Below are positions 8,756 to 15,754 of a stretch of DNA of 31,900 bases, in pieces. A program made the translations under genes and the position numbers. How positions within the stretch are numbered: the first letter of the stretch is position 1; the number at the start of each line of letters is the position of its first letter. The DNA is from JBELHR01 sp042091275 (GTDB lineage Bacteria > Bacteroidota > Bacteroidia > Flavobacteriales > Flavobacteriaceae), in the NCBI GenBank assembly GCA_042091275.1, contig JBELHR010000022.1, positions 1-31,900 of the forward strand. The letters run 5' to 3'. The notes beneath the pieces are model-generated. The model was given only the letters and a program-made list of their open reading frames with translations, ran no database searches and was not told where the DNA came from.

Positions 8756-8771
8756 ATTTTAGCTCTAAAAT
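8756..8771. repeat. short inverted repeat in the eboC-eboD gap
   Basis: Arms ATTTTAG and CTAAAAT (seven bases each, perfect) around a two-base centre. It lies in the only real spacer inside the ebo operon, 14 bases upstream of the eboD ATG. The two-base centre is too small for an RNA hairpin loop without opening one or two pairs. It may be an operator or chance in AT-rich DNA. Confidence 0.35.
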
Positions 8772-8782
8772 AAGTCTTAATT

Positions 8783-9670
8783 TTAAGTGACGGAATAATA
8801 TTTGGCCACTAAAATAGATAGGGGTAGCAAACCAATTAAAATCAAGCCATAATACCAATTAGAAAAACCAGCAACGTAAATAGCGTTTAAAGGAATAAGG
8901 GATAAGACTCCAGTTTTTACGGCTAGTTGAATTTTTTTTGGGGTGTTCTGAACCAGGGCTTTTGTTTTTGCAACTAAATTGATGCCATACCAAAATACGA
9001 GGAATGGAATAGTTGCCCAGACATTCAAATAACCCTGTAGCATTAGGCCTACAAAAAACAAAACCACCAAAGTATCCAAACTAATGGCTTGTAAAATAGA
9101 TTTCTTGTTATTTCCATGTGCTTCCTTTTGTCCCACTAAAGTTATGGCAGCTACAAAAGCCAGCGGAATAAAACCTATAAACCAAAACTCCGATATACGA
9201 TCTCCCACAATACTCATCCCTAAAAAGAGATTCATAGATCTACAGAGCCCCATATTGATTGGACCCAAAACAGAATGGTGTTTGCCATACTTGTCATAGC
9301 TAAGGGCTAATACAGTGATCAAAATGGCTATTACGCCACTCGAAGTGGAGGCTGCAAAAGCAAATGCAACACCAAAGCTAAACAGTCCTGTCCCAAAGAT
9401 TACAGCTTGTTTTTTTGAAAGTTGTCCAGATGGTAAAACCCGCTCCGGTCTGTTTATCTTATCCTCCTCCAAGTCAAAAACATCGTTAAATACGATACCG
9501 CCTCCGTAAAGACCAATGGTGGCTAGAAGAAGTAAAATCATAGATTCTCCAAGGAGTTCCATGGAAGGTTGAAATAGTACTCCTGCAATTGCAAATCCCG
9601 CAATAATATCCGAGATAGCAGTTATTATATTGGCAGGACGCGCTATTTTTAAATAGGCTGCGATACGCAT
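8783..9670 (-). CDS. eboC: EboC, UbiA-family membrane prenyltransferase-like protein
   Basis: A 295-residue integral membrane protein with about eight to nine hydrophobic helices. The first UbiA motif is present as FNDVFDLEEDKINRPER (from residue 61: Asn62, Asp63, Asp66, Asp70, Arg74), which binds prenyl diphosphate through magnesium in UbiA enzymes. The second region reads YDKYGKHHSVLGPINMGLCR and then GQKEAHGNNKK, as in EboC proteins; it lacks the usual second aspartate-rich motif, so prenyl transfer itself is uncertain. Two bases separate it from eboB. In cyanobacteria eboC is among the genes needed to export the scytonemin precursor; a membrane anchoring or lipid-linking step would fit, but this is inference. 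Confidence 0.9.
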   Translation of the reverse strand: MRIAAYLKIARPANIITAISDIIAGFAIAGVLFQPSMELLGESMILLLLATIGLYGGGIVFNDVFDLEEDKINRPERVLPSGQLSKKQAVIFGTGLFSFGVAFAFAASTSSGVIAILITVLALSYDKYGKHHSVLGPINMGLCRSMNLFLGMSIVGDRISEFWFIGFIPLAFVAAITLVGQKEAHGNNKKSILQAISLDTLVVLFFVGLMLQGYLNVWATIPFLVFWYGINLVAKTKALVQNTPKKIQLAVKTGVLSLIPLNAIYVAGFSNWYYGLILIGLLPLSILVAKYYSVT

Positions 9671-9672
9671 TT

Positions 9673-10578
9673 TTAGTTTTTGATGATATTAGAATAGGTT
9701 TTTTTGACAAACTCCTGTCCTCTAAGAACCGAATTTCCGTGCAGCAATTCTATGTTTTCAATTGTGGTGTCCTTTAACCAATCCGACTCGTTAAATTGCC
9801 CACTTTGCCCATAGACATCCAGGGCATTTTTGTAACAAGTCAGATGAATATCCTCTCTGGAAACCCCGCGCTCCTGCATAAGAGAGGCCGTTTTTGGGAC
9901 TGCCAAGGGATCGCTTACTCCCCAATCTGCTGAGCTGTCCACTATAATTCGCTCCGAACCGTATTGCTTGACAATTTCCACCATTCGCTCATTACCCATT
10001 TTTGTATTTGGATAAATCGTAAATGCCGCCCAAAACCCTCGGTCCAAGACATCTTTTACCGTTTCTTCATTATTGTGATCGATAACCACCATAGAGGGAG
10101 AGACGCCATGCTCTTTGATAACATCCATACTCTTTAGAGTTCCGTTCTTTTTATCGCGATGTGGAGTGTGCACCATAATGGGAAGATTCAATTCTTTGGC
10201 CAATTCAATCTGCTGTCTAAAATATTTGTCCTCTGCTTTTGTTTGGTCGTCATAACCGATCTCGCCTATGGCCACAACTCCTTCTTTGGAGGCGTATAGG
10301 GGAAGCAAATCCATAACCTCTTCCGCCAATGCTTCATTGTTTGCTTCTTTGGAATTCAGGCCTATGGTACAATAGTGTTTTATCCCAAATTGAGAGGCGC
10401 GAAAGCGTTCCCAATTCACTAGAGAATTAAAATAATCCTGAAAGGATCCTACCGAGGTTCTGGGTTGTCCCAGCCAAAACGCTGGTTCTATAATGGCTAC
10501 AATTCCTGCTGCTCGCATCGCTTCATAATCATCCGTTGTACGGGAAACCATGTGAATATGTGGGTCAATATATTGCAT
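9673..10578 (-). CDS. eboB: EboB, TatD-family metal-dependent hydrolase
   Basis: A 301-residue cytoplasmic TIM-barrel hydrolase of the TatD type. The metal ligands expected for the family are all visible: His7 and His9 (DPHIHM), Glu106 (AIGEIGYDD), His137 (MVHTPH), His168 (VIDHNN) and Asp214 (IVDSSADWG). It is therefore probably an active metallohydrolase, unlike EboF. The C-terminal region (LTCYKNALDVYGQ) also fits EboB. It starts two bases after the eboA stop and ends two bases before eboC, so the three are one transcript. Substrate unknown. Confidence 0.9.
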   Translation of the reverse strand: MQYIDPHIHMVSRTTDDYEAMRAAGIVAIIEPAFWLGQPRTSVGSFQDYFNSLVNWERFRASQFGIKHYCTIGLNSKEANNEALAEEVMDLLPLYASKEGVVAIGEIGYDDQTKAEDKYFRQQIELAKELNLPIMVHTPHRDKKNGTLKSMDVIKEHGVSPSMVVIDHNNEETVKDVLDRGFWAAFTIYPNTKMGNERMVEIVKQYGSERIIVDSSADWGVSDPLAVPKTASLMQERGVSREDIHLTCYKNALDVYGQSGQFNESDWLKDTTIENIELLHGNSVLRGQEFVKKTYSNIIKN

Positions 10579-10580
10579 AT

Positions 10581-11429
10581 CTATATCTGTTTATTTTCAT
10601 TAAATTCTATTCCTAATTCTAGCCAAGCCCTCGTCTTGGACGCTTTACCTGAAGGTGTTTCTCTCAAGACTAATTCTACAGCTCTGCGCTCTAGTTCGCT
10701 TTTGGAAGTTTTGGCTTTTTTTAAACTTATCTCCAAGTCCGGGTTTTTATAATCCGAAAACAATTGCCAGATTTCCGGAGAAACCTCGCGATTCGCAGCC
10801 CATCGTTCTTTTATGTAGTCGTTTGCTATAAGTGCCAGCTTGAGAGAATGTCGCTCCACAAGATCATAAATCTTATAAAGGGGACGCCCCATAAAAATAG
10901 CTTTTAAAACCATTTGATTCCAAGCACCCTCCGATAAAAATTTAGTGGGATAGGGATTGTTAAGCGCTATGGCATCAAAGACATTTTCAACATTGGTCCG
11001 AATTCCCTCCTCCGCTAGACTTTGCAACTCAACAGGAGCTTCTAAAAAGTACAAATTTTTAAAAAAGTCTTCTTGTTCTTTAAGACTGCAGCTCTCTAAA
11101 AGTCTCTTTAAAATGATTTTCCGGTTTTCTTTAGGGAATTTTGACATCACAACCGCCCTGCAAAGGGTTTGTTTGGTGAATTTATTTTTTGAAAAACCGG
11201 GATATTGCTCTTCTAAAAATAAGATTTCCTCGCCAGTCCACTCGGGAATTTCCTCAGAAATAAATCGAAAAACTAAACTATAGGTGCGTATAAATTTACT
11301 CCCTAAAGCGTCCTTACCAACAAGAGAAATATTCTCTTTCAGCCAAAGGGATTCCTCTAGAGATAATTTACTAAAAACCAGTTTCTGAAAAGGATATTCA
11401 GCCCCAGTTTTAGGATTGGTATTGGACAT
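10581..11429 (-). CDS. eboA: EboA family protein, first gene of the ebo cluster
   Basis: A 282-residue all-helical cytoplasmic protein with no catalytic motif that I recognise. The EboA signature is unmistakable: DAIALNNPYPTKFLSEGAWN at about 152-171, then QMVLKAIFMGRPLYKI, and farther on IKERWAANREVSPEIWQLF. It leads the ebo operon. The ATG at 11429 follows a typical flavobacterial A-rich leader with no Shine-Dalgarno sequence. The 150-base region to the divergent TMEM220-family gene at 11580 must hold both promoters. In the cyanobacterium Nostoc punctiforme the ebo genes are linked to delivery of the scytonemin monomer to the periplasm; the role of EboA within that is not known. Confidence 0.9.
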   Translation of the reverse strand: MSNTNPKTGAEYPFQKLVFSKLSLEESLWLKENISLVGKDALGSKFIRTYSLVFRFISEEIPEWTGEEILFLEEQYPGFSKNKFTKQTLCRAVVMSKFPKENRKIILKRLLESCSLKEQEDFFKNLYFLEAPVELQSLAEEGIRTNVENVFDAIALNNPYPTKFLSEGAWNQMVLKAIFMGRPLYKIYDLVERHSLKLALIANDYIKERWAANREVSPEIWQLFSDYKNPDLEISLKKAKTSKSELERRAVELVLRETPSGKASKTRAWLELGIEFNENKQI

Positions 11430-11579
11430 TTAGTTAGGTTTTATTTCTGCCCTCTAAACATAAGAAATAAGCGACTAATTTCGTCCATGTAAATCGGTAT
11501 TTACGATAAAAATTAAATTTTATACCTTGTTTTCAAAGCAACAAATACTAACTTTCCGAAATCTTAGAGATAAACACTT

Positions 11580-11939
11580 ATGCGTCTTCTATTTAACATT
11601 TTGGGAATACTCTTTGTCTTGCTCTTTGCTCTTTCTGCAGGGCTACAATACAATGATCCCGATCCCTTAGTTTGGATTTCAATTTATGGTGCGGCGACCT
11701 TACTTTCTATTTTCTATCTCTTTGGTAGACTAAATCGATGGACACTTTTAGCCATTACAAGTATTGCTTTTATCGGTTTTCTTTATCTATATCCGAGTAA
11801 TTTTGAAGGATTTGAAGTGGGAAAAGGCGACCCTAAAAACATTGAAGAGGGAAGAGAGGCTTTTGGTTTGTTATTTATAGCCCTCGCTTTTGGACTTTAC
11901 GCTTTGGGAGATAAACTTACCAGCCCAAAACGTTCTTAG
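11580..11939 (+). CDS. transmembrane 220 (TMEM220) family protein
   Basis: A 119-residue membrane protein with four predicted helices (about residues 3-20, 30-49, 54-71, 94-110). The motif GLQYNDPDPLVWISIYGAAT after helix 1 and IEEGREAFGLLF before helix 4 define the TMEM220 family, which is shared between bacteria and animals and has no assigned biochemical function. It is transcribed away from the ebo operon with a shared intergenic region. No partner gene follows directly. Confidence 0.82.
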   Translation: MRLLFNILGILFVLLFALSAGLQYNDPDPLVWISIYGAATLLSIFYLFGRLNRWTLLAITSIAFIGFLYLYPSNFEGFEVGKGDPKNIEEGREAFGLLFIALAFGLYALGDKLTSPKRS

Positions 11940-12063
11940 ACGATAGATTATAAAACGCAACTCGAAAAAAAGGGAAGAATGTCTATATTTCTAATACCGT
12001 CAAAAACATAAGACTAACTGTAAATTCTTATACCAACCGCTTAATTACTGCAGATTTACTCTT

Positions 12064-12489
12064 TTAATCCCGCTGCTTGATCTTTAGGTCTTTTCCTCGA
12101 ATCATATAAACCAAGAGTCCCACACAAAGACAGACAAAAGACAGGCTGATTATTTTTTCTACAGCAAACCCACTCTTAAAAAAACTAAATGAAATTAGAT
12201 TATAGGCTAGGATTTCTATTGCAAAGGTATAATAGACCAAAATACTAATCAAAGCTGCTTTGGAAAACAAGAGGCCTGCTTGCTCATTGCTTTTGACATA
12301 CTGATTCCTCAAAACAAAAAGAAAGATTACTAAAGAGGTTAAATACGAGGACAGAAGAGAACTGTTAAAACTAAAAACGTCACTGTCCTCTCCCATGGTT
12401 TTAAAAGATCTAAACATATAGAGAGCCGAAAGTCCAAAGGCAGCTATACTAGCAATTCCGAAAAGGTTTCTAATTAATTTATTTTCCAT
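12064..12489 (-). CDS. uncharacterised four-helix membrane protein
   Basis: A 141-residue protein with four likely membrane helices (about residues 8-27, 45-61, 77-100, 112-130) and a basic C-terminal tail (RGKDLKIKQRD), suggesting the C-terminus is inside. I chose the ATG at 12489; an upstream TTG at 12516 would overlap the preceding lipoprotein gene and adds only a polar stretch. It begins 11 bases after the stop of that lipoprotein gene, so the two are probably co-transcribed. I recognise no family. By position and shape it could be an accessory, transport or immunity partner of the lipoprotein, but nothing in the residues proves this. Confidence 0.65.
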   Translation of the reverse strand: MENKLIRNLFGIASIAAFGLSALYMFRSFKTMGEDSDVFSFNSSLLSSYLTSLVIFLFVLRNQYVKSNEQAGLLFSKAALISILVYYTFAIEILAYNLISFSFFKSGFAVEKIISLSFVCLCVGLLVYMIRGKDLKIKQRD

Positions 12490-12500
12490 CACATCGCAGT

Positions 12501-13178
12501 TTATTTTTGTTGGCAAGCATCAATCATATTCTTAAAAGTTCGAACTTTATTCGCAATAGCGAAATAACACAGAACAGGGTTTACTCCACAAGAGGCGAGG
12601 CCTAAGGTGGCAAAACTATAAGAAATTATTGCGTCGCGACAAGGGTCTCCGCCCCTTGCGAATTTGTTCGATTTTGGGCTGTCAAAGAACTCAGGGTCCT
12701 TGTGATACAGTAGCTGTAATAAGTTAGCAATTTTATTGTACTTTAAAAATTCTCCCGAATCCAATCCTAAATTTTGTGTCTCAATCTCAAAGTTTTGCAT
12801 GGCAAAATCGAAGTCTCGCTCTTTTAGATCGCGTTTAAAAATCTCGATGAGAAATAGGTCATTTTCATTTAAAAAATCCGCTATATTCGTCTCTTCCTTT
12901 TGTTCTTGTTTGCTGAGGTAGCTGCGATCTAGGGCATTGACCTCAAGGTCGGTTTTAAGTTCTGTATTGACTAGATCTGTTATCTTTTGAAATTTTAAAA
13001 GAGGGTTGTCTTCTTGCCACATTTCAGTTGGAATTGTTACAAAATCCACCTCTTTATAGGTTTCAAATGCTTTAAAATCAAATTTGGAAGGATTTTGCTC
13101 TATTTCGTCACTACAAGAATATATTAGGTTTAGCGACAAAATTAGTAGGCCTAGCACTGAGGTTTTAAATAGTTTCAT
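12501..13178 (-). CDS. uncharacterised lipoprotein with a cysteine-containing C-terminal segment
   Basis: A 225-residue lipoprotein starting at the ATG at 13178 (MKLFKTSVLGLLILSLNLIY, then SCSDE; lipid Cys22). A TTG at 13295 would place 39 residues before this obvious signal peptide and would run through a terminator, so it is rejected. Residues 25-170 are charged and helical (TEMWQEDNPLLKFQKITDLV). The last 50 residues change character: after NKFARGGDP comes a hydrophobic, glycine-rich stretch with Cys180, Cys197, Cys204 and Cys222 (CRDAIISYSFATLGLASCG). Four cysteines suggest two disulfides. The Ser-Asp-Glu after the lipid Cys is like the flavobacterial surface-export signal. No family recognised. 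A four-helix membrane protein gene follows directly. Confidence 0.7.
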   Translation of the reverse strand: MKLFKTSVLGLLILSLNLIYSCSDEIEQNPSKFDFKAFETYKEVDFVTIPTEMWQEDNPLLKFQKITDLVNTELKTDLEVNALDRSYLSKQEQKEETNIADFLNENDLFLIEIFKRDLKERDFDFAMQNFEIETQNLGLDSGEFLKYNKIANLLQLLYHKDPEFFDSPKSNKFARGGDPCRDAIISYSFATLGLASCGVNPVLCYFAIANKVRTFKNMIDACQQK

Positions 13179-13253
13179 AATTGCTTTTTTTTCGGTTTCA
13201 CATCGTTTTACAGGATAACCTTGTATCCTTTGTATTTCGTATAACCTAATCCA

Positions 13254-13279
13254 TAAAAAAACAGACCCGAAGGTCTGCT
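13254..13279 (-). terminator. rho-independent terminator with TTCG loop (minus strand)
   Basis: Read on the minus strand: stem CAGACC / GGTCTG (13272-13277 pairing with 13262-13267) closed by a TTCG tetraloop and followed by a run of seven T. The tetraloop is extra stable in RNA. It lies 30-50 bases after the stop of the MotA/TolQ/ExbB-like gene at 13308 and ends that transcript, so the lipoprotein gene at 13178 needs its own promoter in the remaining 75 bases. Confidence 0.85.
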
Positions 13280-13307
13280 TTAAACAAAAAAACAAAGTGA
13301 CTAATTA

Positions 13308-13727
13308 CTATTGTGCAGCCGAAGTATTATCCGACCACTTAAATGCTAAAATTCCAATTCTAGCTATCACAAAGGAAAATAGTCCAAAAGTTGCCGTTAG
13401 TAAACTGACCTTAATTCCTGCACCAAAAATATGAGGAGCAACATCACCTAAGGATTCTATTACATCAAAGAGCTGAATAACTCCCAAGATGGAAGCTAAG
13501 ATTCCGGACACCAAGGCAATCAAACTAGATTCGCTTGCCAAGCGTATCATCCTCGAGGCTTCCTCTGCTGATTTTTTCTTTTTAACAAAGGCCATAGCCA
13601 CAAAAAACAAAGCTAGTAGCAGGGCGATAAGAATAAAATACATTCCGATTCCTCCCTCACTAAAAACCACACTTGCAATAACTTGTGATAACATAAAAAT
13701 TGATTTTAGAATTAATACTTCAAACAT
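13308..13727 (-). CDS. short MotA/TolQ/ExbB-like membrane protein
   Basis: A 139-residue protein with three to four membrane helices. The C-terminal half (SLIALVSGILASILGVIQLF, then a short loop, then GIKVSLLTATFGLFSFVIAR) has the helix-loop-helix pattern of the MotA/TolQ/ExbB proton-channel domain: small residues on the helix faces and a Gly-x-Lys-x-x-Leu-x-x-x-x-x-Gly segment entering the last helix. No neighbouring ExbD/TolR or MotB partner is present, and the protein is shorter than ExbB, so it may be an orphan relative rather than a working force-generating channel. An in-frame ATG at 13694 is another possible start. It is divergent from the LytS-type kinase. Confidence 0.65.
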   Translation of the reverse strand: MFEVLILKSIFMLSQVIASVVFSEGGIGMYFILIALLLALFFVAMAFVKKKKSAEEASRMIRLASESSLIALVSGILASILGVIQLFDVIESLGDVAPHIFGAGIKVSLLTATFGLFSFVIARIGILAFKWSDNTSAAQ

Positions 13728-13780
13728 AAGCCAAGTTTTTACTCGAAAAATAGAAATGCGACCAATGACAGAATTCTATG

Positions 13781-13806
13781 GCGTTTTAACTCAAATGCTA
13801 AAACGC
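13781..13806. promoter_or_regulatory. inverted repeat, possible operator between divergent genes
   Basis: Perfect eight-base arms GCGTTTTA (13781-13788) and TAAAACGC (13799-13806) around a ten-base spacer. A third half-site GCGTTTAA starts at 13805, making the ten-base palindrome AAACGCGTTT at 13801-13810. It lies 54 bases before the MotA/TolQ/ExbB-like ATG on one side and about 75 before the kinase ATG on the other, the expected place for a shared operator. There is no T tract, so it is not a terminator. Confidence 0.45.
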
Positions 13807-13880
13807 GTTTAAAATTCGTTATTCGTCGCTAAATCATTCTTCTAAACTAAAAATGCCTTAATATTGTTTTAAAGAATACT

Positions 13881-14942
13881 ATGGTTAAGGTGAAAAACAT
13901 TTACGGCCGATCTATTGTGCGGATTTTGATTCACAGTACTTTGTGGATACTCGTTCTGTTATTCTTCAGCTTTACCTTTGGAGCCGACAATACCATAAAT
14001 AGTTCTGTTTTATCGTTTTCTGTTTTTATGATGCCTGTTACTATAGGAACAACCTATGTGGCGATTTATCTTTTGATACCAGAATATTTTCTGACCAAGC
14101 AATATTTTAAATTTGGAATTTATAGTTTCTATTGTTTTGTGCTATCTCTTTTTGGGATTCTATTATCCGTTTTTTTTGCCATTGCCTTCCTTTCTGATTT
14201 TCAATTTACCAAGGTCGAAGCGCTTTCCAGAAATGCCCTATACGTCAGTACTTGTGTCTATTTGGTGGTACTGGTTTTGAGTGGGATTAAATTATTGAAA
14301 TTAAGTCAACAGCAGTCTATCTATAACGAGGGTTTACAAACCAAGATTCTAGAGACGCAACTACTATTAAAGGAACAGGAGGTGAGTTATTTGAAAATGC
14401 AGATTCATCCTCACTTTTTGTTTAATACCCTCAATACCTTGTATGGTTTTGCTTTGAAAAAGTCAGATTTGACTCCTGAAATGATTTTAAAACTCTCTAA
14501 CCTCTTAGACTATCTCCTCTATCAGATAGATAAACCTAAAGTTGCATTATCAGAGGAAATTAATCATATCCAAGATTATATCAGTTTGGAGAAAATGCGT
14601 TTTAACGAAACGTTGCAAGTGGATTTTCAATCCTCAGGTTGTGCAAGAGATTACAGTCTTGCTCCGATGCTATTTTTGCCTTTTGTAGAAAATAGTTTTA
14701 AACACGGTTCCATCGTTAACGGAGCTTTGTCCGTCTCTATTTCCTTTGTATGCGATGGGCCTAATATTGTTTTTGAGATGAAAAACACCTATTTGGAAAA
14801 AGACTCTAATTCTCACGGTATCGGCTTGGAAAATATTGCAAAGCGCCTTGAATTGCTCTACCCCGGAAATTATGACTTGACATTTTCTCAAGATAAAAAT
14901 ATCTACGGAGTACAACTTAAATTACACATAGCCGATGTCTAA
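13881..14942 (+). CDS. LytS-type sensor histidine kinase
   Basis: A 353-residue membrane sensor kinase. Four hydrophobic helices occupy about residues 12-34, 44-66, 79-106 and 120-138, with almost no periplasmic domain, so the signal is probably sensed in or at the membrane. A short coiled segment (QTKILETQLLLKEQEVSYLK) leads to the His_kinase domain: QIHPHFLFNTLNTLYG with the phospho-accepting His178 in PHFLFN, and a degenerate ATPase with FLPFVENSFKHG (N-box) and SHGIGLENIAKRL (G-box). It overlaps the LytTR regulator gene by eight bases, so the two form a coupled two-component system. The signal is unknown. Confidence 0.92.
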   Translation: MVKVKNIYGRSIVRILIHSTLWILVLLFFSFTFGADNTINSSVLSFSVFMMPVTIGTTYVAIYLLIPEYFLTKQYFKFGIYSFYCFVLSLFGILLSVFFAIAFLSDFQFTKVEALSRNALYVSTCVYLVVLVLSGIKLLKLSQQQSIYNEGLQTKILETQLLLKEQEVSYLKMQIHPHFLFNTLNTLYGFALKKSDLTPEMILKLSNLLDYLLYQIDKPKVALSEEINHIQDYISLEKMRFNETLQVDFQSSGCARDYSLAPMLFLPFVENSFKHGSIVNGALSVSISFVCDGPNIVFEMKNTYLEKDSNSHGIGLENIAKRLELLYPGNYDLTFSQDKNIYGVQLKLHIADV

Positions 14943-15645
14943 ATTTATAACTTGTTTGATAGTCGATGACGAGGCTATAGCTCGCGATATAATCGAGATG
15001 CATTTGATGAAAATGGACCATATCGAAATTGTCGGGAAATGTCAGAATGCTATCGAGGCCTTTAACATCATTAGTCAACGCGATGTCGACTTGGTCTTTT
15101 TAGATATCAATATGCCTGAGATTTCGGGGATTGCTTTTGCCAAATCTATAAATAAGGGGATAAAAGTCATTTTTACCACTGCCTATAGAGAATATGCTGT
15201 AGAGGGTTTTGATCTCCAAGCCTTAGATTATTTACTAAAACCCATTTCTTTTGATCGGCTTTCTCAAGCGGTCAATCGCTATGCTCAGGCGGCTCAAGCC
15301 TCCGTTTCGGATCCAAATCCAGCAAAACAAGAAGTGGATTTTATTTTTGTTCGAGCGGATAGACAAATGCAAAAAGTAGTTTTTAGTGATATTCTTTATT
15401 TGGAAAGTTTTAGCGATTATATCAAGATACATTGTCGGGATAAAACGATAGTGACCCGAGAAACAATGACCGCTATGCAAGCAAAACTTCCTGCAGAACA
15501 ATTTTTGCGAATCCATCGCTCTTTTATCATTTCCCTATCAGCAATTCAATCCTTCACCCACGAACAGGTGCTCATCGCGGATCAAACCTTGACTATTAGT
15601 CGCAGCTACAAGGCTGAGGTGATTCGGGTATTGCAATCCTATTAA
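14935..15645 (+). CDS. LytTR-type response regulator
   Basis: A 236-residue response regulator and partner of the kinase encoded just upstream. The receiver domain (residues 1-120) has the acidic pair Asp11-Asp12 in LIVDDE, phospho-accepting Asp57 in VFLDINMPE, the Thr of FTTAYREYA and the Lys of DYLLKPISFDRL. The C-terminal LytTR DNA-binding domain (about 135-236) has the usual FIFVRADRQMQKV, YLESFSDYIKIH and FLRIHRSFIISL segments. Such proteins bind pairs of direct repeats about ten bases long. Target genes cannot be fixed from the window; the membrane-protein/lipoprotein group on the other side of the inverted repeat and the secreted-protein genes downstream are the nearest candidates. Confidence 0.93.
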   Translation: MSKFITCLIVDDEAIARDIIEMHLMKMDHIEIVGKCQNAIEAFNIISQRDVDLVFLDINMPEISGIAFAKSINKGIKVIFTTAYREYAVEGFDLQALDYLLKPISFDRLSQAVNRYAQAAQASVSDPNPAKQEVDFIFVRADRQMQKVVFSDILYLESFSDYIKIHCRDKTIVTRETMTAMQAKLPAEQFLRIHRSFIISLSAIQSFTHEQVLIADQTLTISRSYKAEVIRVLQSY

Positions 15646-15754
15646 GGTATTTGCTCTGTCAAAAACGTGTAAAATTAATCCTCGAAATGCTTTGACTAGT
15701 GTTCGATTTTATGCGATATTTCAGAAAATTTAATTACAACAAATACCCCTAATT

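Noticed and set aside
13179..13295. TTG start that adds 39 residues to the cysteine-tailed lipoprotein
   Set aside because: It would put residues before a perfect lipoprotein signal peptide and run through a terminator hairpin.
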